This document shows positions 1 to 7,974 of a stretch of 13,604 nt of DNA, one piece after another. Under the pieces are notes generated by a model, which had not been told where the DNA came from, did no database searches, and was given only the letters and a program-made list of their open reading frames with translations. The position numbers and the translations under genes were made by a program. The stretch's first letter is position 1. Each line of letters starts with the position of its first letter. Origin of the DNA: Candidatus Brocadiia bacterium (GTDB taxonomy: Bacteria > Planctomycetota > MHYJ01 > JACQXL01); contig JAGUXD010000110.1 of NCBI GenBank assembly GCA_020062035.1, positions 1 to 13,604 on the forward strand. The letters run 5' to 3'.

Positions 1-980
1 ATTCCCATAATTGATGGTTCAACACCTGATGCTGATGAAGCCACAAGCCGTCCTAATGGCTTCAGATTCATTTCAACGGCTTTTTGTACCGATGTCAGGA
101 CCATTGCCGCACCGCCATCTACTATACCACAGGAATTAGCCGCAGTCTGAACTCCATCCTCAGAATAAACAGGTGGTAGGGCTAATATCTTTTCTAATTT
201 GGTATCAGGCCTCGGGTGTTCATCTATACTGACTGACTCCACACCTTTTGGTAATTTTACATAACGCGGTTTGAGATTATGTGCTTCTAATGTGCAGTTA
301 GTTACTGGAACAATTTCATCCTTAAGATGTCCTTCTTTCATCGCCTTACCGGCACGTTGCTGTGAAAGAATAGCAAATTCATCGGCTTCCTGTTTAGTAA
401 TCTTATATTTCCTAGCGAGGTTTTCAGCAGTCAACCCCATTGGACAATCACAGGAGGTATCCAGAAATGCCTCCCAGAGATAATCCACAAAATTGGGTCT
501 GCCTAATGCAAATCCCATCCGACCACCGAAAGAAGCAACAGGCACCTGCGTCAGATTTTCAGAGCCACCAGCCAGGACAAAATCTGCCTTACCAAAATAT
601 ATCTGCTCTGCGGCCTGGGCAATTGCCTCAATACTACTGGTGCAGATTCGCTGGACTAAATGACAGGGCGTGCTGATAGGACAACCAGTATATAAGCCAA
701 TATGTCTGGGAAAGAAAAAGGCATCACCGCTGGATGCGGCAACATTGGCAAATATTACCGATTCAATATTATCCGGCTTAATACCTGCCTGGTCAATAGC
801 GGCACGGGATGCAATCACTCCAAGTTCCATAGCCCCGATATTGGCTAAACCGCCCATAAACCTGCCAAAAGGTGTGCGTTTACCTGATAGAAAGACAATC
901 CCTTCATACCTTGCTCCGTAACCTAATGTCTTATCCTTGGCACCTTTTACGCTTGCTGGGACGACATATTTTTTATCCAT
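1..980 (-). CDS. Thiolase family protein (acetyl-CoA acyltransferase type), 3' end outside window
   Basis: Thiolases condense or cleave acyl-CoAs in fatty-acid or acetoacetyl-CoA metabolism in the cytoplasm. The first 326 codons are visible and the gene runs off the left edge. An RTPFGRFMGGL motif (about residues 35-45) matches the thiolase N-terminal signature. VQRICTSSIEAIAQ (109-122) places the nucleophilic cysteine at Cys113. AGGSENLTQVP (137-147) and NSCGIVDGGAAMVL (282-295) are further family motifs. The later GxP-His and CxG active-site motifs would lie outside the window. The start at 980 is fixed on the 5' side by an in-frame TAA one codon upstream; the ribosome site is weak. Two oddities are visible. 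About 24 residues precede the usual N-terminal strand, and the cysteine is followed by TSS where most thiolases have a G/S-S-G pattern. Family assignment is secure, but the acyl specificity cannot be told. Confidence 0.9.
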   Translation of the reverse strand, partial: MDKKYVVPASVKGAKDKTLGYGARYEGIVFLSGKRTPFGRFMGGLANIGAMELGVIASRAAIDQAGIKPDNIESVIFANVAASSGDAFFFPRHIGLYTGCPISTPCHLVQRICTSSIEAIAQAAEQIYFGKADFVLAGGSENLTQVPVASFGGRMGFALGRPNFVDYLWEAFLDTSCDCPMGLTAENLARKYKITKQEADEFAILSQQRAGKAMKEGHLKDEIVPVTNCTLEAHNLKPRYVKLPKGVESVSIDEHPRPDTKLEKILALPPVYSEDGVQTAANSCGIVDGGAAMVLTSVQKAVEMNLKPLGRLVASSASGVEPSIMG

Positions 981-1089
981 AAGTTATCTCATTAGATACT
1001 GTCAGTAGCAAATAGATGTTATGTTTTTTATCACGCACCTAAATTATGCGCGGGATTTACACCCTCCTTAAAGATGAAGAATACAGGTT

Positions 1090-1105
1090 ATATTCTATAG
1101 AATAT
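1090..1105. repeat. Perfect 16-bp AT-rich palindrome downstream of dapF
   Basis: ATATTCTATAGAATAT is a perfect palindrome three bases past the dapF stop codon, in the 128-base gap between dapF and the thiolase gene. It has no GC-rich stem and no T-run, so it is not a convincing terminator. It could be a dimeric protein-binding site or chance in AT-rich DNA. The rest of the gap shows no gene. Confidence 0.4.
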
Positions 1106-1108
1106 GAG

Positions 1109-1927
1109 TTATATATTGCCGTTAAAGACCATTTCGGCTGTGCCAGTGAGAAATAATCCAGAATCCTTTTGCCAGGATACTTCTAAAACACCACCGGGAA
1201 GATGGACCTTTACATTGTTTGAACGAAGTTTATTGGCTGAGATACCAGCAATAACAGAGGCACAGGCACCTGTGCCGCAGGATAGTGTTTCTCCGACGCC
1301 TCTTTCCCAGACACGCATTCTTATTTGATTTCTATTTATTATCTTAACAAATTCTACATTGGTTCTTTTAGGGAAAAGACGGTGTCTTTCAATCAGAGGA
1401 CCATATTTTTCTACCGGGAAGTTCGTAACATTATTTACAAAGACCACGCAATGTGGATTACCTAATAGGACCCTGACTATCTCGTCGCCACGGATACACG
1501 TCTGCCTGATGCAGGCAGGGATCAGACCTTTTGGTATGGTAGTAACTTTTGGTTTCAAAGGAAGATGAACAAATACCTTTTTTACGATATTGTTTTCAGT
1601 GATAAGTTTAATCGGAATACTGCCTGCTCGTGTTTTTATAATGAGTTCTTTGTTTTTAATTAAACCGCTTTCATAGACCAGTTTACCGAGGCATCTGATG
1701 CCGTTTCCGCACATTTCGGCTTCAGAGCCATCTGCATTAAAGAAGCGCATTCTGAAATCTGATTTTTTATCTCTGGCTGGGAAGATAAGAATCAGGCCAT
1801 CTGCGCCGACCCCCAAATGACGGTCGCAGATATTTTTAATACGTCCTCGGGTAAAAAACCGCTCATCCGAAGGAATGTTAAAGAGGATAAAATCATTACC
1901 AGTTGCCTGCATCTTTACAAATTGCAT
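1109..1927 (-). CDS. dapF: Diaminopimelate epimerase
   Basis: DapF converts LL- to meso-diaminopimelate, the last step before meso-DAP is used for peptidoglycan or decarboxylated to lysine; it is a cytoplasmic, cofactor-free epimerase. At 272 residues it has normal family length. The N-terminal MQFVKMQATGNDF contains the conserved GNDF motif. The two catalytic cysteines of the family are visible: Cys73 in MCGNGIRC and Cys217 in SCGTGACA. GADGLI (41-46), FFNADGSEAEMCGNG and GNPHCV (156-161) are also conserved. The gene starts 8 bases after the STAS gene stop, which suggests co-transcription; its ribosome site is weak. A short perfect inverted repeat inside the gene (1502-1518) encodes part of PACIRQTC and may be a small palindromic insertion. 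Confidence 0.97.
   Translation of the reverse strand: MQFVKMQATGNDFILFNIPSDERFFTRGRIKNICDRHLGVGADGLILIFPARDKKSDFRMRFFNADGSEAEMCGNGIRCLGKLVYESGLIKNKELIIKTRAGSIPIKLITENNIVKKVFVHLPLKPKVTTIPKGLIPACIRQTCIRGDEIVRVLLGNPHCVVFVNNVTNFPVEKYGPLIERHRLFPKRTNVEFVKIINRNQIRMRVWERGVGETLSCGTGACASVIAGISANKLRSNNVKVHLPGGVLEVSWQKDSGLFLTGTAEMVFNGNI
1502..1518. repeat. Short perfect inverted repeat inside dapF
   Basis: CTGCCTG, a 3-base loop and CAGGCAG form a perfect 7-bp stem within the dapF reading frame, translated as part of PACIRQT (about residues 137-143). It lies in a variable segment just before the conserved GNPHCV motif. It may be a small palindromic insertion tolerated in frame, or chance. Confidence 0.4.
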
Positions 1928-1935
1928 AGAGTGGA

Positions 1936-2298
1936 TTATTTCTTCGGTGGTTCGGTAAATACCTTTAATGCGGAGTTCACATCTTTTTCTTCTATGATAA
2001 AATTAAATAAGCCAAATAATTGCAGGGCGTCTCTCACAGCCGGCCGGGGCGAGACAATGATGATATTGCCGTAATTTTCCCTGCAGGTATTCATTATCTT
2101 TACAAGAGCGCCTATTCCTGGTGAGGTAATGATAGATAATCTGGAAAGGTCAAAAACGAGCCGATAGACTCCTTCAGCATTAATTTTCCTTATAGCGCCT
2201 TCAAATTCGTCCAGAGTGGTATTATCTAAACTACCCTCAACTCCAATGACCATAATATCATCAGGGTATTGTAGTGTTTCAAGAAGAATGTCTGTCAT
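1936..2298 (-). CDS. STAS-domain protein, anti-sigma factor antagonist type
   Basis: This is a single STAS domain of 120 residues, the usual size of SpoIIAA/RsbV-like antagonists. In those systems the unphosphorylated protein binds an anti-sigma or partner kinase, and a serine kinase switches it off. The family core is visible: VIGVEGSLDNTT (17-28), then VFDLSRLSIITSPGIGALV (48-66). Ser59 in TSPGIG aligns with the serine phosphorylated in SpoIIAA/RsbV, although the usual preceding Asp is replaced by Thr. No partner anti-sigma kinase or phosphatase is seen in the window. It sits between the MATE gene (45 bases upstream) and dapF (8 bases downstream). A role in partner-switching signalling is inferred from the family. 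Other STAS proteins serve in lipid transport or chemosensing, so the exact role is open. Confidence 0.88.
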   Translation of the reverse strand: MTDILLETLQYPDDIMVIGVEGSLDNTTLDEFEGAIRKINAEGVYRLVFDLSRLSIITSPGIGALVKIMNTCRENYGNIIIVSPRPAVRDALQLFGLFNFIIEEKDVNSALKVFTEPPKK

Positions 2299-2343
2299 AA
2301 TGTCTCTTTTATATTATTTTATACTTTTCTATACTGCAAGAAA

Positions 2344-3684
2344 TTAGAAACTAATTTTCTGCCAGTGTTTTTTCTGGAAAATAATTTTATAAATAACCGC
2401 TCTGACAAACCAGTCAATTGGCATAGTCATCCAGACGCCAGATATCCCCCAGTGAAGCGACTCTACAAAAAGATAAGCAAGGGGCAATCTGATAAGCCAG
2501 ACTCCAATAAAGTTAATATAGAGAGGAACAACCGTGTTGCCGGCGCCTCTAAAAACCCCCTGATGCACCATACCATAAGCCAGAAACGGCTGTTCTATTG
2601 CCGCGATTATCAGACAGACCTTTCCCAAAATCCGCACATCAACATCCCCAGTAAAGATACTGATAATAAATGATGGAAAAAGCAAGAATAATAATCCTAA
2701 TGTGCCCATTATCATCATCGCAAAACCGATTGCATGATGAGAAGTTTGTTCTGCTAAATCACTTCTTTTAGCACCTAAATGTTGACCGACTAATGAGGCT
2801 GTAGCGATTGATAAGCCCATGCCTGGCATAAATGAGATACTTTCTATTCTGGTAATGACATGATGTGTAGCCAGAGCGGTCTGACCGATCCCCGCTACTA
2901 TCTTCAGGAAGAAAAGTCCGCCTAAATGTGTCAGAGCGGGCTCAATTGCCGCTGGTAGCCCGATTTGGAACAAGGTCTTCAGCGTCGCCCAGCCTATCTT
3001 TATTCTTTTTAATGATAGTTTAAGAGCCGTGTCTCTGGAGAATATAAAGAAAAGGATAATGATGGCTTCCAGACAGGAACAGATGAAGGTAGAAATAGCG
3101 GCGCCTTTCACGCCCATCTCAGGAAAACCGATTTTACCATAAATCAAAATATAATCTCCCACAATGTTAAGGGTATTTGCAAAAATAGTGATTATCAAAG
3201 GTGTTCTTGTATCACCTACGGCTCTGAGAAGTGCAGTTGATATCATAAAAAGATAATTCATTACAAATGCGGACAGCACAATAGAAAGATAAATAACCGC
3301 TTCCTGATATAGTTGCGAAGATGGGGTGGTAAAAAGAGAGATAATTTTCGGTGCGGCAATTGCGCCGATTGTAGAAACGAATCCGCCTAAAAATAGTCCA
3401 ACGAAAAGAGAAGTCCAGGCATTACTTGTGGTTTTGGATGGGTCTTTCTCACCAAAAGAACGGGAGACCATTGCCATCGCCGCAATCGGCACACACATCA
3501 AAACAAGCCGAGCCATCATCGTAATCGGACCAGATAAACCAATCGCGGCTAATCCGGATTGACTATACCAGCCGAGCATTATTGTATCAGACAGGAACAT
3601 CACGGAAATCAGGAGATTCTGAAGCATCACGGGCCAGGCAAGATGAATTACCGCACGACGAACCGCAACTCTGTCTTCTGACAT
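2344..3684 (-). CDS. MATE family multidrug/metabolite exporter (NorM/DinF-like)
   Basis: This is an inner-membrane Na+- or H+-coupled antiporter expected to expel drugs or metabolites. It is 446 residues long from the chosen start, typical for the 12-helix MATE fold. Two MatE repeats are visible, roughly residues 14-175 and 235-400, with many hydrophobic helices. Family-like segments include HLAWPVMLQNLLISVMFLSDTIMLG near the N-terminus, ALLRAVGDTRTP, IGLPAAIEPALTHLGG and GVFRGAGNTVVPLY. The ATG at 3684 is preferred over an in-frame GTG at 3690; neither has a clear ribosome site. A possible 24-codon leader ORF ends directly before that GTG, so translation may be coupled to it. The substrate cannot be predicted. 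Confidence 0.95.
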   Translation of the reverse strand: MSEDRVAVRRAVIHLAWPVMLQNLLISVMFLSDTIMLGWYSQSGLAAIGLSGPITMMARLVLMCVPIAAMAMVSRSFGEKDPSKTTSNAWTSLFVGLFLGGFVSTIGAIAAPKIISLFTTPSSQLYQEAVIYLSIVLSAFVMNYLFMISTALLRAVGDTRTPLIITIFANTLNIVGDYILIYGKIGFPEMGVKGAAISTFICSCLEAIIILFFIFSRDTALKLSLKRIKIGWATLKTLFQIGLPAAIEPALTHLGGLFFLKIVAGIGQTALATHHVITRIESISFMPGMGLSIATASLVGQHLGAKRSDLAEQTSHHAIGFAMMIMGTLGLLFLLFPSFIISIFTGDVDVRILGKVCLIIAAIEQPFLAYGMVHQGVFRGAGNTVVPLYINFIGVWLIRLPLAYLFVESLHWGISGVWMTMPIDWFVRAVIYKIIFQKKHWQKISF

Positions 3685-3690
3685 AAACAC

Positions 3691-3765
3691 TTATTCTAAA
3701 TAAAAGGAAAGATTAATCAAGGAAAAAGATGGGAAGAGGGGTTTAATGGCTCTGCAGGAAGGCAT
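3691..3765 (-). other. Possible 24-codon leader ORF upstream of the MATE gene
   Basis: In the 85-base gap between the M20 gene and the MATE gene, an ATG at 3765 opens a frame reading MPSCRAIKPLFPSFSLINLS plus four residues. It is preceded by AGAAGG six bases upstream, a better ribosome site than the MATE gene has. Its TAA stop abuts the GTG/ATG start region of the MATE gene, which would suit translational coupling or a leader peptide. The peptide resembles nothing I recognise, so it may be chance. Confidence 0.2.
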
Positions 3766-3775
3766 AGTATCCTTC

Positions 3776-5098
3776 TCAGATTATGTGTTTGATAAATCTG
3801 ATGCATTTATGATAGTCAGAGAGGAAGATATTTTCGTTTGGGGCGTGGATATTTGAGCCGTGATGAGCAATCCCTAAAGAAAAACAGGGAATCTTGAGCC
3901 AGTCAGTAAATAGATACATTGGTCCTGATGCAGGTGAGAGTGGTTCGGTAATAAACTCTTTTCCAAAGACCTTTCTTGAGGCATTATTGAATAGTGCCAG
4001 ATATTTTTTGACCACTGCTGATTTTATAGATGTCTTTGCGGGCGGATATCCGTGTGATGACATTATCTTCACATCACTAAAGCCCTGTTTATCTAAATGC
4101 CGACGGAGTTTCTTGATGATGTCATCTGGTTTCTGGTCCGGCACTAATCTAAAGTCAATCTTGGCAGATGCCTGTTTTGGTAGAATGGTCTTATGTCCTT
4201 TGCCCTGATATCCGCTGGTAAGTCCATTGATGTTGAGGGCCGGCTCGTAGAAATAACGTTTTCGTAGCGCTCTGCCTGATAGGTCTAACAAGAATTTCTT
4301 GATGCCTGTTTCCTGCTTGGTCGCTTTTTCGTCTAATAGGATAGGTCTAAGTATATCCATTTCTGTTCTGGTTGGTTTGAGACAGTTAGCGTAGAATCCT
4401 TTAATCAGAATTTGTTCGTGTTCATTTTTGAGAGAAGATAGAGCCCATATTAATCGCCAGGCAGGGTTAGGAATAATAATACCTCTTGATGAGTGCAAAT
4501 CCTGATTAGCCCCGCAGGTCGCGAGTTCAAGATAAAGGATACCTTTTACGCCTAAAGATAGTTCAGGACAACCTTCTTTATTGCGTCTTCCGAATTCCCA
4601 GATACATAAATCCGCAGAGAGTTTAGAGCGATATTTGTGGATGAAGTCAGATAGGCCCGGTGAACCGATTTCCTCTGCTCCATCTATAAGGAATTTTATA
4701 TTGACTGATAAGTTATGTTTGTCAATAAGCGATTTTACTGCTGAAAATCTCGCTATCAGGTCGCCTTTGTTATCAGCCACGCCTCTACCAAAGAGTTTTC
4801 CCTGTCTTATTGTTGGACTGAATGGCGCGGTCATCCATTCATCCAGAGGGTCAGGTGGCTGGACATCATAGTGGTTGTAAAAAAGGAGCGTTGGTTTAGT
4901 GGGGTAAACAGGATATTCCGCATAAATAATAGAGTTATCTTTAATCGTGTCTGACAGGACATTAAAGCCAGCATTCTTAAAGAGGTGTTTGACGAAATTT
5001 GCGGATTGGATTATTGGCTTTGCTTTTGGACCCTGTGCCGAGACCGAGGGGAGCCGCACAAAGTCCTTCAGGATACTTAATGAATTCTTATATCTCAT
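3776..5098 (-). CDS. M20 family metallopeptidase / deacylase
   Basis: This is a two-zinc hydrolase of the M20 family (carboxypeptidase G2, dipeptidases, acetylornithine deacetylase relatives), probably cytoplasmic since no signal peptide is seen. At 440 residues it is of normal length. The metal and catalytic motifs are visible: NHYDVQPP (75-82) with His76 and Asp78, GRGVADNKG (104-112) with bridging Asp109, DGAEEIGSPG (139-148) with catalytic Glu142 and metal ligand Glu143, and a terminal NIHAPNEN (416-423) with His418. The dimerisation-domain motif DLHSSRGI (200-207) includes His202. The PPDPLDEWMTAPFSP stretch is typical of the dipeptidase branch. The start lies 2 bases after the histidine kinase stop, so the two are surely co-transcribed. 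The substrate, likely a dipeptide or N-acyl amino acid, is an inference. Confidence 0.93.
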   Translation of the reverse strand: MRYKNSLSILKDFVRLPSVSAQGPKAKPIIQSANFVKHLFKNAGFNVLSDTIKDNSIIYAEYPVYPTKPTLLFYNHYDVQPPDPLDEWMTAPFSPTIRQGKLFGRGVADNKGDLIARFSAVKSLIDKHNLSVNIKFLIDGAEEIGSPGLSDFIHKYRSKLSADLCIWEFGRRNKEGCPELSLGVKGILYLELATCGANQDLHSSRGIIIPNPAWRLIWALSSLKNEHEQILIKGFYANCLKPTRTEMDILRPILLDEKATKQETGIKKFLLDLSGRALRKRYFYEPALNINGLTSGYQGKGHKTILPKQASAKIDFRLVPDQKPDDIIKKLRRHLDKQGFSDVKIMSSHGYPPAKTSIKSAVVKKYLALFNNASRKVFGKEFITEPLSPASGPMYLFTDWLKIPCFSLGIAHHGSNIHAPNENIFLSDYHKCIRFIKHII

Positions 5099-5100
5099 TC

Positions 5101-6579
5101 TTAACTATGTCTCGCCACCATTATTTCCATCTTCTTTTTCAGGACAGGCAGGGTTACTTTAGCGGTAATGCCTTTCTGGTCTTTATTATTCTGCAGGGTT
5201 ATTCTACCGCTGTGATTCTGGATAATGTTGTAGGCAACTGATAATCCAAGCCCTGTGCCTTTGCCAGGCTCCTTGGTAGTATAAAACCTATCAAAGGCAT
5301 GGGATAATTGCTCCTCAGACATTCCCGGTCCCGTATCACGAATACAAATCGTTATTTCTTTATCTGTTGTTTCAGAAAAGACCTCTATTTTTTTTTCCTG
5401 TTTAGGAGAAGCGGAAAGAGATAGCGAATCAGATGCGTTCATCAGGATATTTAAGAAGACCTGTTGCAGTTCGGTCTGGTCGCCGTATATCTGCGGTAAT
5501 GTGAGAGGGATAGAATTGGAGATAGCGATTTTATTGGCATCAAGACGATGTTTTACAAGAGAAATTGCGCGTTCAATAACAATCTTCAGGTCAAGCGGTT
5601 GCGGGCTAACCCGATGCGAGAATGATTGCAGGATTTTCTTGAGGGTATCCTGAATCCGTATCAGACCGTCAATTATCATGTCAAGATATTGCTGTGTTTG
5701 GGTCTTGTCTAAAGAGCCCTTTTTTAGTGCATCAGCCGCATTAAGGATACCGCCAAGTGGGTTATTTATCTCGTGAGCGATGCCTGCGGCAAGAGTTCCT
5801 GTTGCAGAAAGCCGCTGTGCCACGATTAACTGTGCCTCGGTTGCATCTATCTTCTCGCGGGCTTGTCTGATTTTGCCCTCCATATCCTTTTGGTATTCGT
5901 TTAACTCTTTTGCCATTATATTAAAGGTTTCTATAAGATTGGCGATTTCATCTTTGGTCCCGCTTGGTAGAATGCTTACATTATAATTACCATGTCCGAT
6001 TTCATAACTCGCCCGAGATAGCATCTCTATCGGTTTTAAGACAAATTTAGTTAGTAAAATATACATACTTAAAATCAATATCAATGTGCCTAATGGCATA
6101 ACCAGAAAAATTGTCTTTACGGATTCAATCGGGTCAAAATCCAAGCCCGGCAATGCCTGAATTTCCATTTTTAGAACAAAGAGTTTATTATCAGGGGTAA
6201 TTAATGGTGCGATTACCTTGCCGTCGTGGAAGATGGGCTGGCGGGTCTTTAATACATCAACAATAGATTTGTCGTTCTTAAAGATAGTCGCATCAGGAAT
6301 TGGGGACGCCGAAATAATGGGCGTGAACGTATTGTCAACAATTACCCATTTACCAAATAGTGTGGAATAATTTAACTTTGTTTTAAGCGCTTCCCAGTCA
6401 GCGCTGGTTTTGACCTCAGTAAGCCAATCCTGGGCGACACTTTTTATGAGTTCTGCCATCGCTCTCTGGTTGGTCTGAACCCGTCCCCAGGCCGTTATCC
6501 AGAGATGAAAAGTCAATATGCCGAGGATAAGGATAAGTAAAGAAGCAAGTGCCAATAATATTTTATATCGTAATGACAT
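5101..6579 (-). CDS. Membrane sensor histidine kinase with HAMP domain
   Basis: This is a two-component sensor kinase of 492 residues in the inner membrane. In order: first transmembrane helix (about 6-28), an extracytoplasmic sensor region of about 125 residues with no domain I recognise, second helix (about 155-177), HAMP (about 178-230), a coiled-coil linker rich in charged residues and Gln (228-256), the dimerisation/phosphoacceptor domain with His269 in GIAHEINNPLGGI, and the ATPase domain. The ATPase shows the N box around Asn381 (LNILMNASDSL), the G1 box DTGPGM (415-420), the F box around FDRFYTTK (429-436) and the G2 box GKGTGLGLS (439-447). This H-box style is that of NtrB/AtoS/ZraS-like kinases, which usually phosphorylate sigma-54-activating regulators. 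No response regulator is present, so it is an orphan here. It starts 30 bases after the pilC-like gene. Confidence 0.95.
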   Translation of the reverse strand: MSLRYKILLALASLLILILGILTFHLWITAWGRVQTNQRAMAELIKSVAQDWLTEVKTSADWEALKTKLNYSTLFGKWVIVDNTFTPIISASPIPDATIFKNDKSIVDVLKTRQPIFHDGKVIAPLITPDNKLFVLKMEIQALPGLDFDPIESVKTIFLVMPLGTLILILSMYILLTKFVLKPIEMLSRASYEIGHGNYNVSILPSGTKDEIANLIETFNIMAKELNEYQKDMEGKIRQAREKIDATEAQLIVAQRLSATGTLAAGIAHEINNPLGGILNAADALKKGSLDKTQTQQYLDMIIDGLIRIQDTLKKILQSFSHRVSPQPLDLKIVIERAISLVKHRLDANKIAISNSIPLTLPQIYGDQTELQQVFLNILMNASDSLSLSASPKQEKKIEVFSETTDKEITICIRDTGPGMSEEQLSHAFDRFYTTKEPGKGTGLGLSVAYNIIQNHSGRITLQNNKDQKGITAKVTLPVLKKKMEIMVARHS

Positions 6580-6608
6580 CGTTCTATCCAGCCGGGACTC
6601 TACGCTTC

Positions 6609-7853
6609 TTATCTTGCCGTGCCTAATTCTCTCATTATCACAACTAATGGTGAGAAAAGCGAAATCACGATAAAACCAACCGCGACACCTAAAAACACAA
6701 TGATTATTGGCTCTAAAATACTGGTAAGAGAAGAAACTAACGCATCCACTTCGGACTCATAACTATCTGCAATCTTATGGAGCATCTTATCTAATTCTCC
6801 GCTTTGCTCACCAACTTCTATCATATTAAGGACCATCAAATCAAAGGTCTTACTTTCTGAAAGAGGACTGACAATGCTTTCGCCTTCACGGATACTGTCG
6901 TGGACATGTTGAACCGCAGAGGCAAGGACTTCGTTGCCGACAGTATTTTTAACGATAATTAACGCCTCTAAAATAGGCACGCCGCTATTAAGGAGCGTTC
7001 CGAATGTTCTGGCAAATCTGGCAATTGCGGCCTTACGAAAGATAATGCCGAGAAGAGGAATTTTAAGTTTCATCTGGTCAATAAAGAACCGTCCCTTCGG
7101 GTTCCGGCCTAGTGCAACGGCTCCGAAATAAATCGCTACCGGAATAAACGGTATCAAAAACCACCAGTTGACCAGAACAGTACTTATACTCATTAATAAT
7201 TCAGTCTGAGGCGGCAGTCCTCGTCCAACTTCTAATTCTTCAAATATCTTGCTGAATTGAGGAACCACATTGGTCATAATCACGGTTAGAATTAAAGCCG
7301 CAACGACAATCACAACTGCTGGATATGTTACCGCACCGATAATTTTCCGTTTTAATGATTGGGCTTTTTCCATAAAAGTAGCAAGCCGTACTAAAACCGT
7401 ATCCAGGACACCGCCCGCCTCACCTGCTTTGACCATATTTACAAAAAGACGGTCAAAAACTCGCTGGTGTTTAGATAAAGAATCCGAAAACGAATTACCG
7501 CTCTCTACATCCAGAGAGACATCAGTAACAACATCCTTCAGCCGACAGGGTTTTAATTGATTAGCGAGAATCTTGAGAGACCTCAAAAGCGGTAGTCCGG
7601 CATCCTGAAGCGTTGCTAATTGCACGGTAAATTGAGTGAGTTGTTTGGAGCCGACACCGCCGATATAAAACTTTTTGGTTTTAGCAGCTGTAAGTCCTGG
7701 TGCGGTTTGAGAGCCGGTCTTTTTTTTAATACTTGATGGGAATAGCCCCATTCTCTTGATTTGGTTTGTGGCTTCTTGAGACGACTCGGCTTCTATTTCA
7801 CCCCTCGTTTGCTTACCTTGTCGGACAGCCGCTTCGTATATATATTTAGGCAT
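6609..7853 (-). CDS. pilC: Type IV pilus / type II secretion inner-membrane platform protein (PilC/GspF)
   Basis: This is the polytopic platform protein on which the assembly ATPase acts to build pili, pseudopili or a secretion piston. It has 414 residues, the usual size. The N-terminus, MPKYIYEAAVRQGK and a following GEIEAES, is typical. Two T2SSF domains follow: one at about 72-195 with GLPLLRSLKIL and MVKAGEAGGVLD, and one at about 275-397 with GVPILEALIIV and MIEVGEQSGELDKML. Hydrophobic helices lie near 175-197, 228-248 and 384-406. The ATG start is set by a strong AGAGGAGG ribosome site at 7861-7868, seven bases upstream. It is the first gene of the leftward block, and no pilB, pilT, pilin or secretin gene is near. 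PilC and GspF cannot be told apart without those neighbours. Confidence 0.93.
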   Translation of the reverse strand: MPKYIYEAAVRQGKQTRGEIEAESSQEATNQIKRMGLFPSSIKKKTGSQTAPGLTAAKTKKFYIGGVGSKQLTQFTVQLATLQDAGLPLLRSLKILANQLKPCRLKDVVTDVSLDVESGNSFSDSLSKHQRVFDRLFVNMVKAGEAGGVLDTVLVRLATFMEKAQSLKRKIIGAVTYPAVVIVVAALILTVIMTNVVPQFSKIFEELEVGRGLPPQTELLMSISTVLVNWWFLIPFIPVAIYFGAVALGRNPKGRFFIDQMKLKIPLLGIIFRKAAIARFARTFGTLLNSGVPILEALIIVKNTVGNEVLASAVQHVHDSIREGESIVSPLSESKTFDLMVLNMIEVGEQSGELDKMLHKIADSYESEVDALVSSLTSILEPIIIVFLGVAVGFIVISLFSPLVVIMRELGTAR

Positions 7854-7886
7854 ATTATTACCTCCTCTTTAGAATATAATTAAACA

Positions 7887-7915
7887 ATTTAACAGATTTA
7901 TTAGAACTTTGTCAA
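7887..7915 (-). promoter_or_regulatory. Predicted sigma-70-type promoter for the pilC-led block
   Basis: On the minus strand a perfect -35 TTGACA (7915-7910) is followed, after exactly 17 bases, by TTAAAT (7892-7887), 4/6 to the -10 consensus. Transcription would begin near 7880 and give a leader of about 27 bases with the AGAGGAGG ribosome site in it. The same bases on the plus strand read TTGTCA (7909-7914) with TATTTT 15 bases on (7930-7935), a weaker candidate for the nuo operon; the two -35 boxes would overlap. Confidence 0.5.
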
Positions 7916-7974
7916 TAAAAATTATTTAATATTTTCTTGTCTATTTTGCGACAGAAATATATTGATACTTGCCT

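Noticed and set aside
1061..1070. Strong ribosome-site-like TAAGGAGGGT between dapF and the thiolase gene (minus strand)
   Set aside because: No start codon at a workable distance opens a frame; the only GTG is followed at once by TAA.
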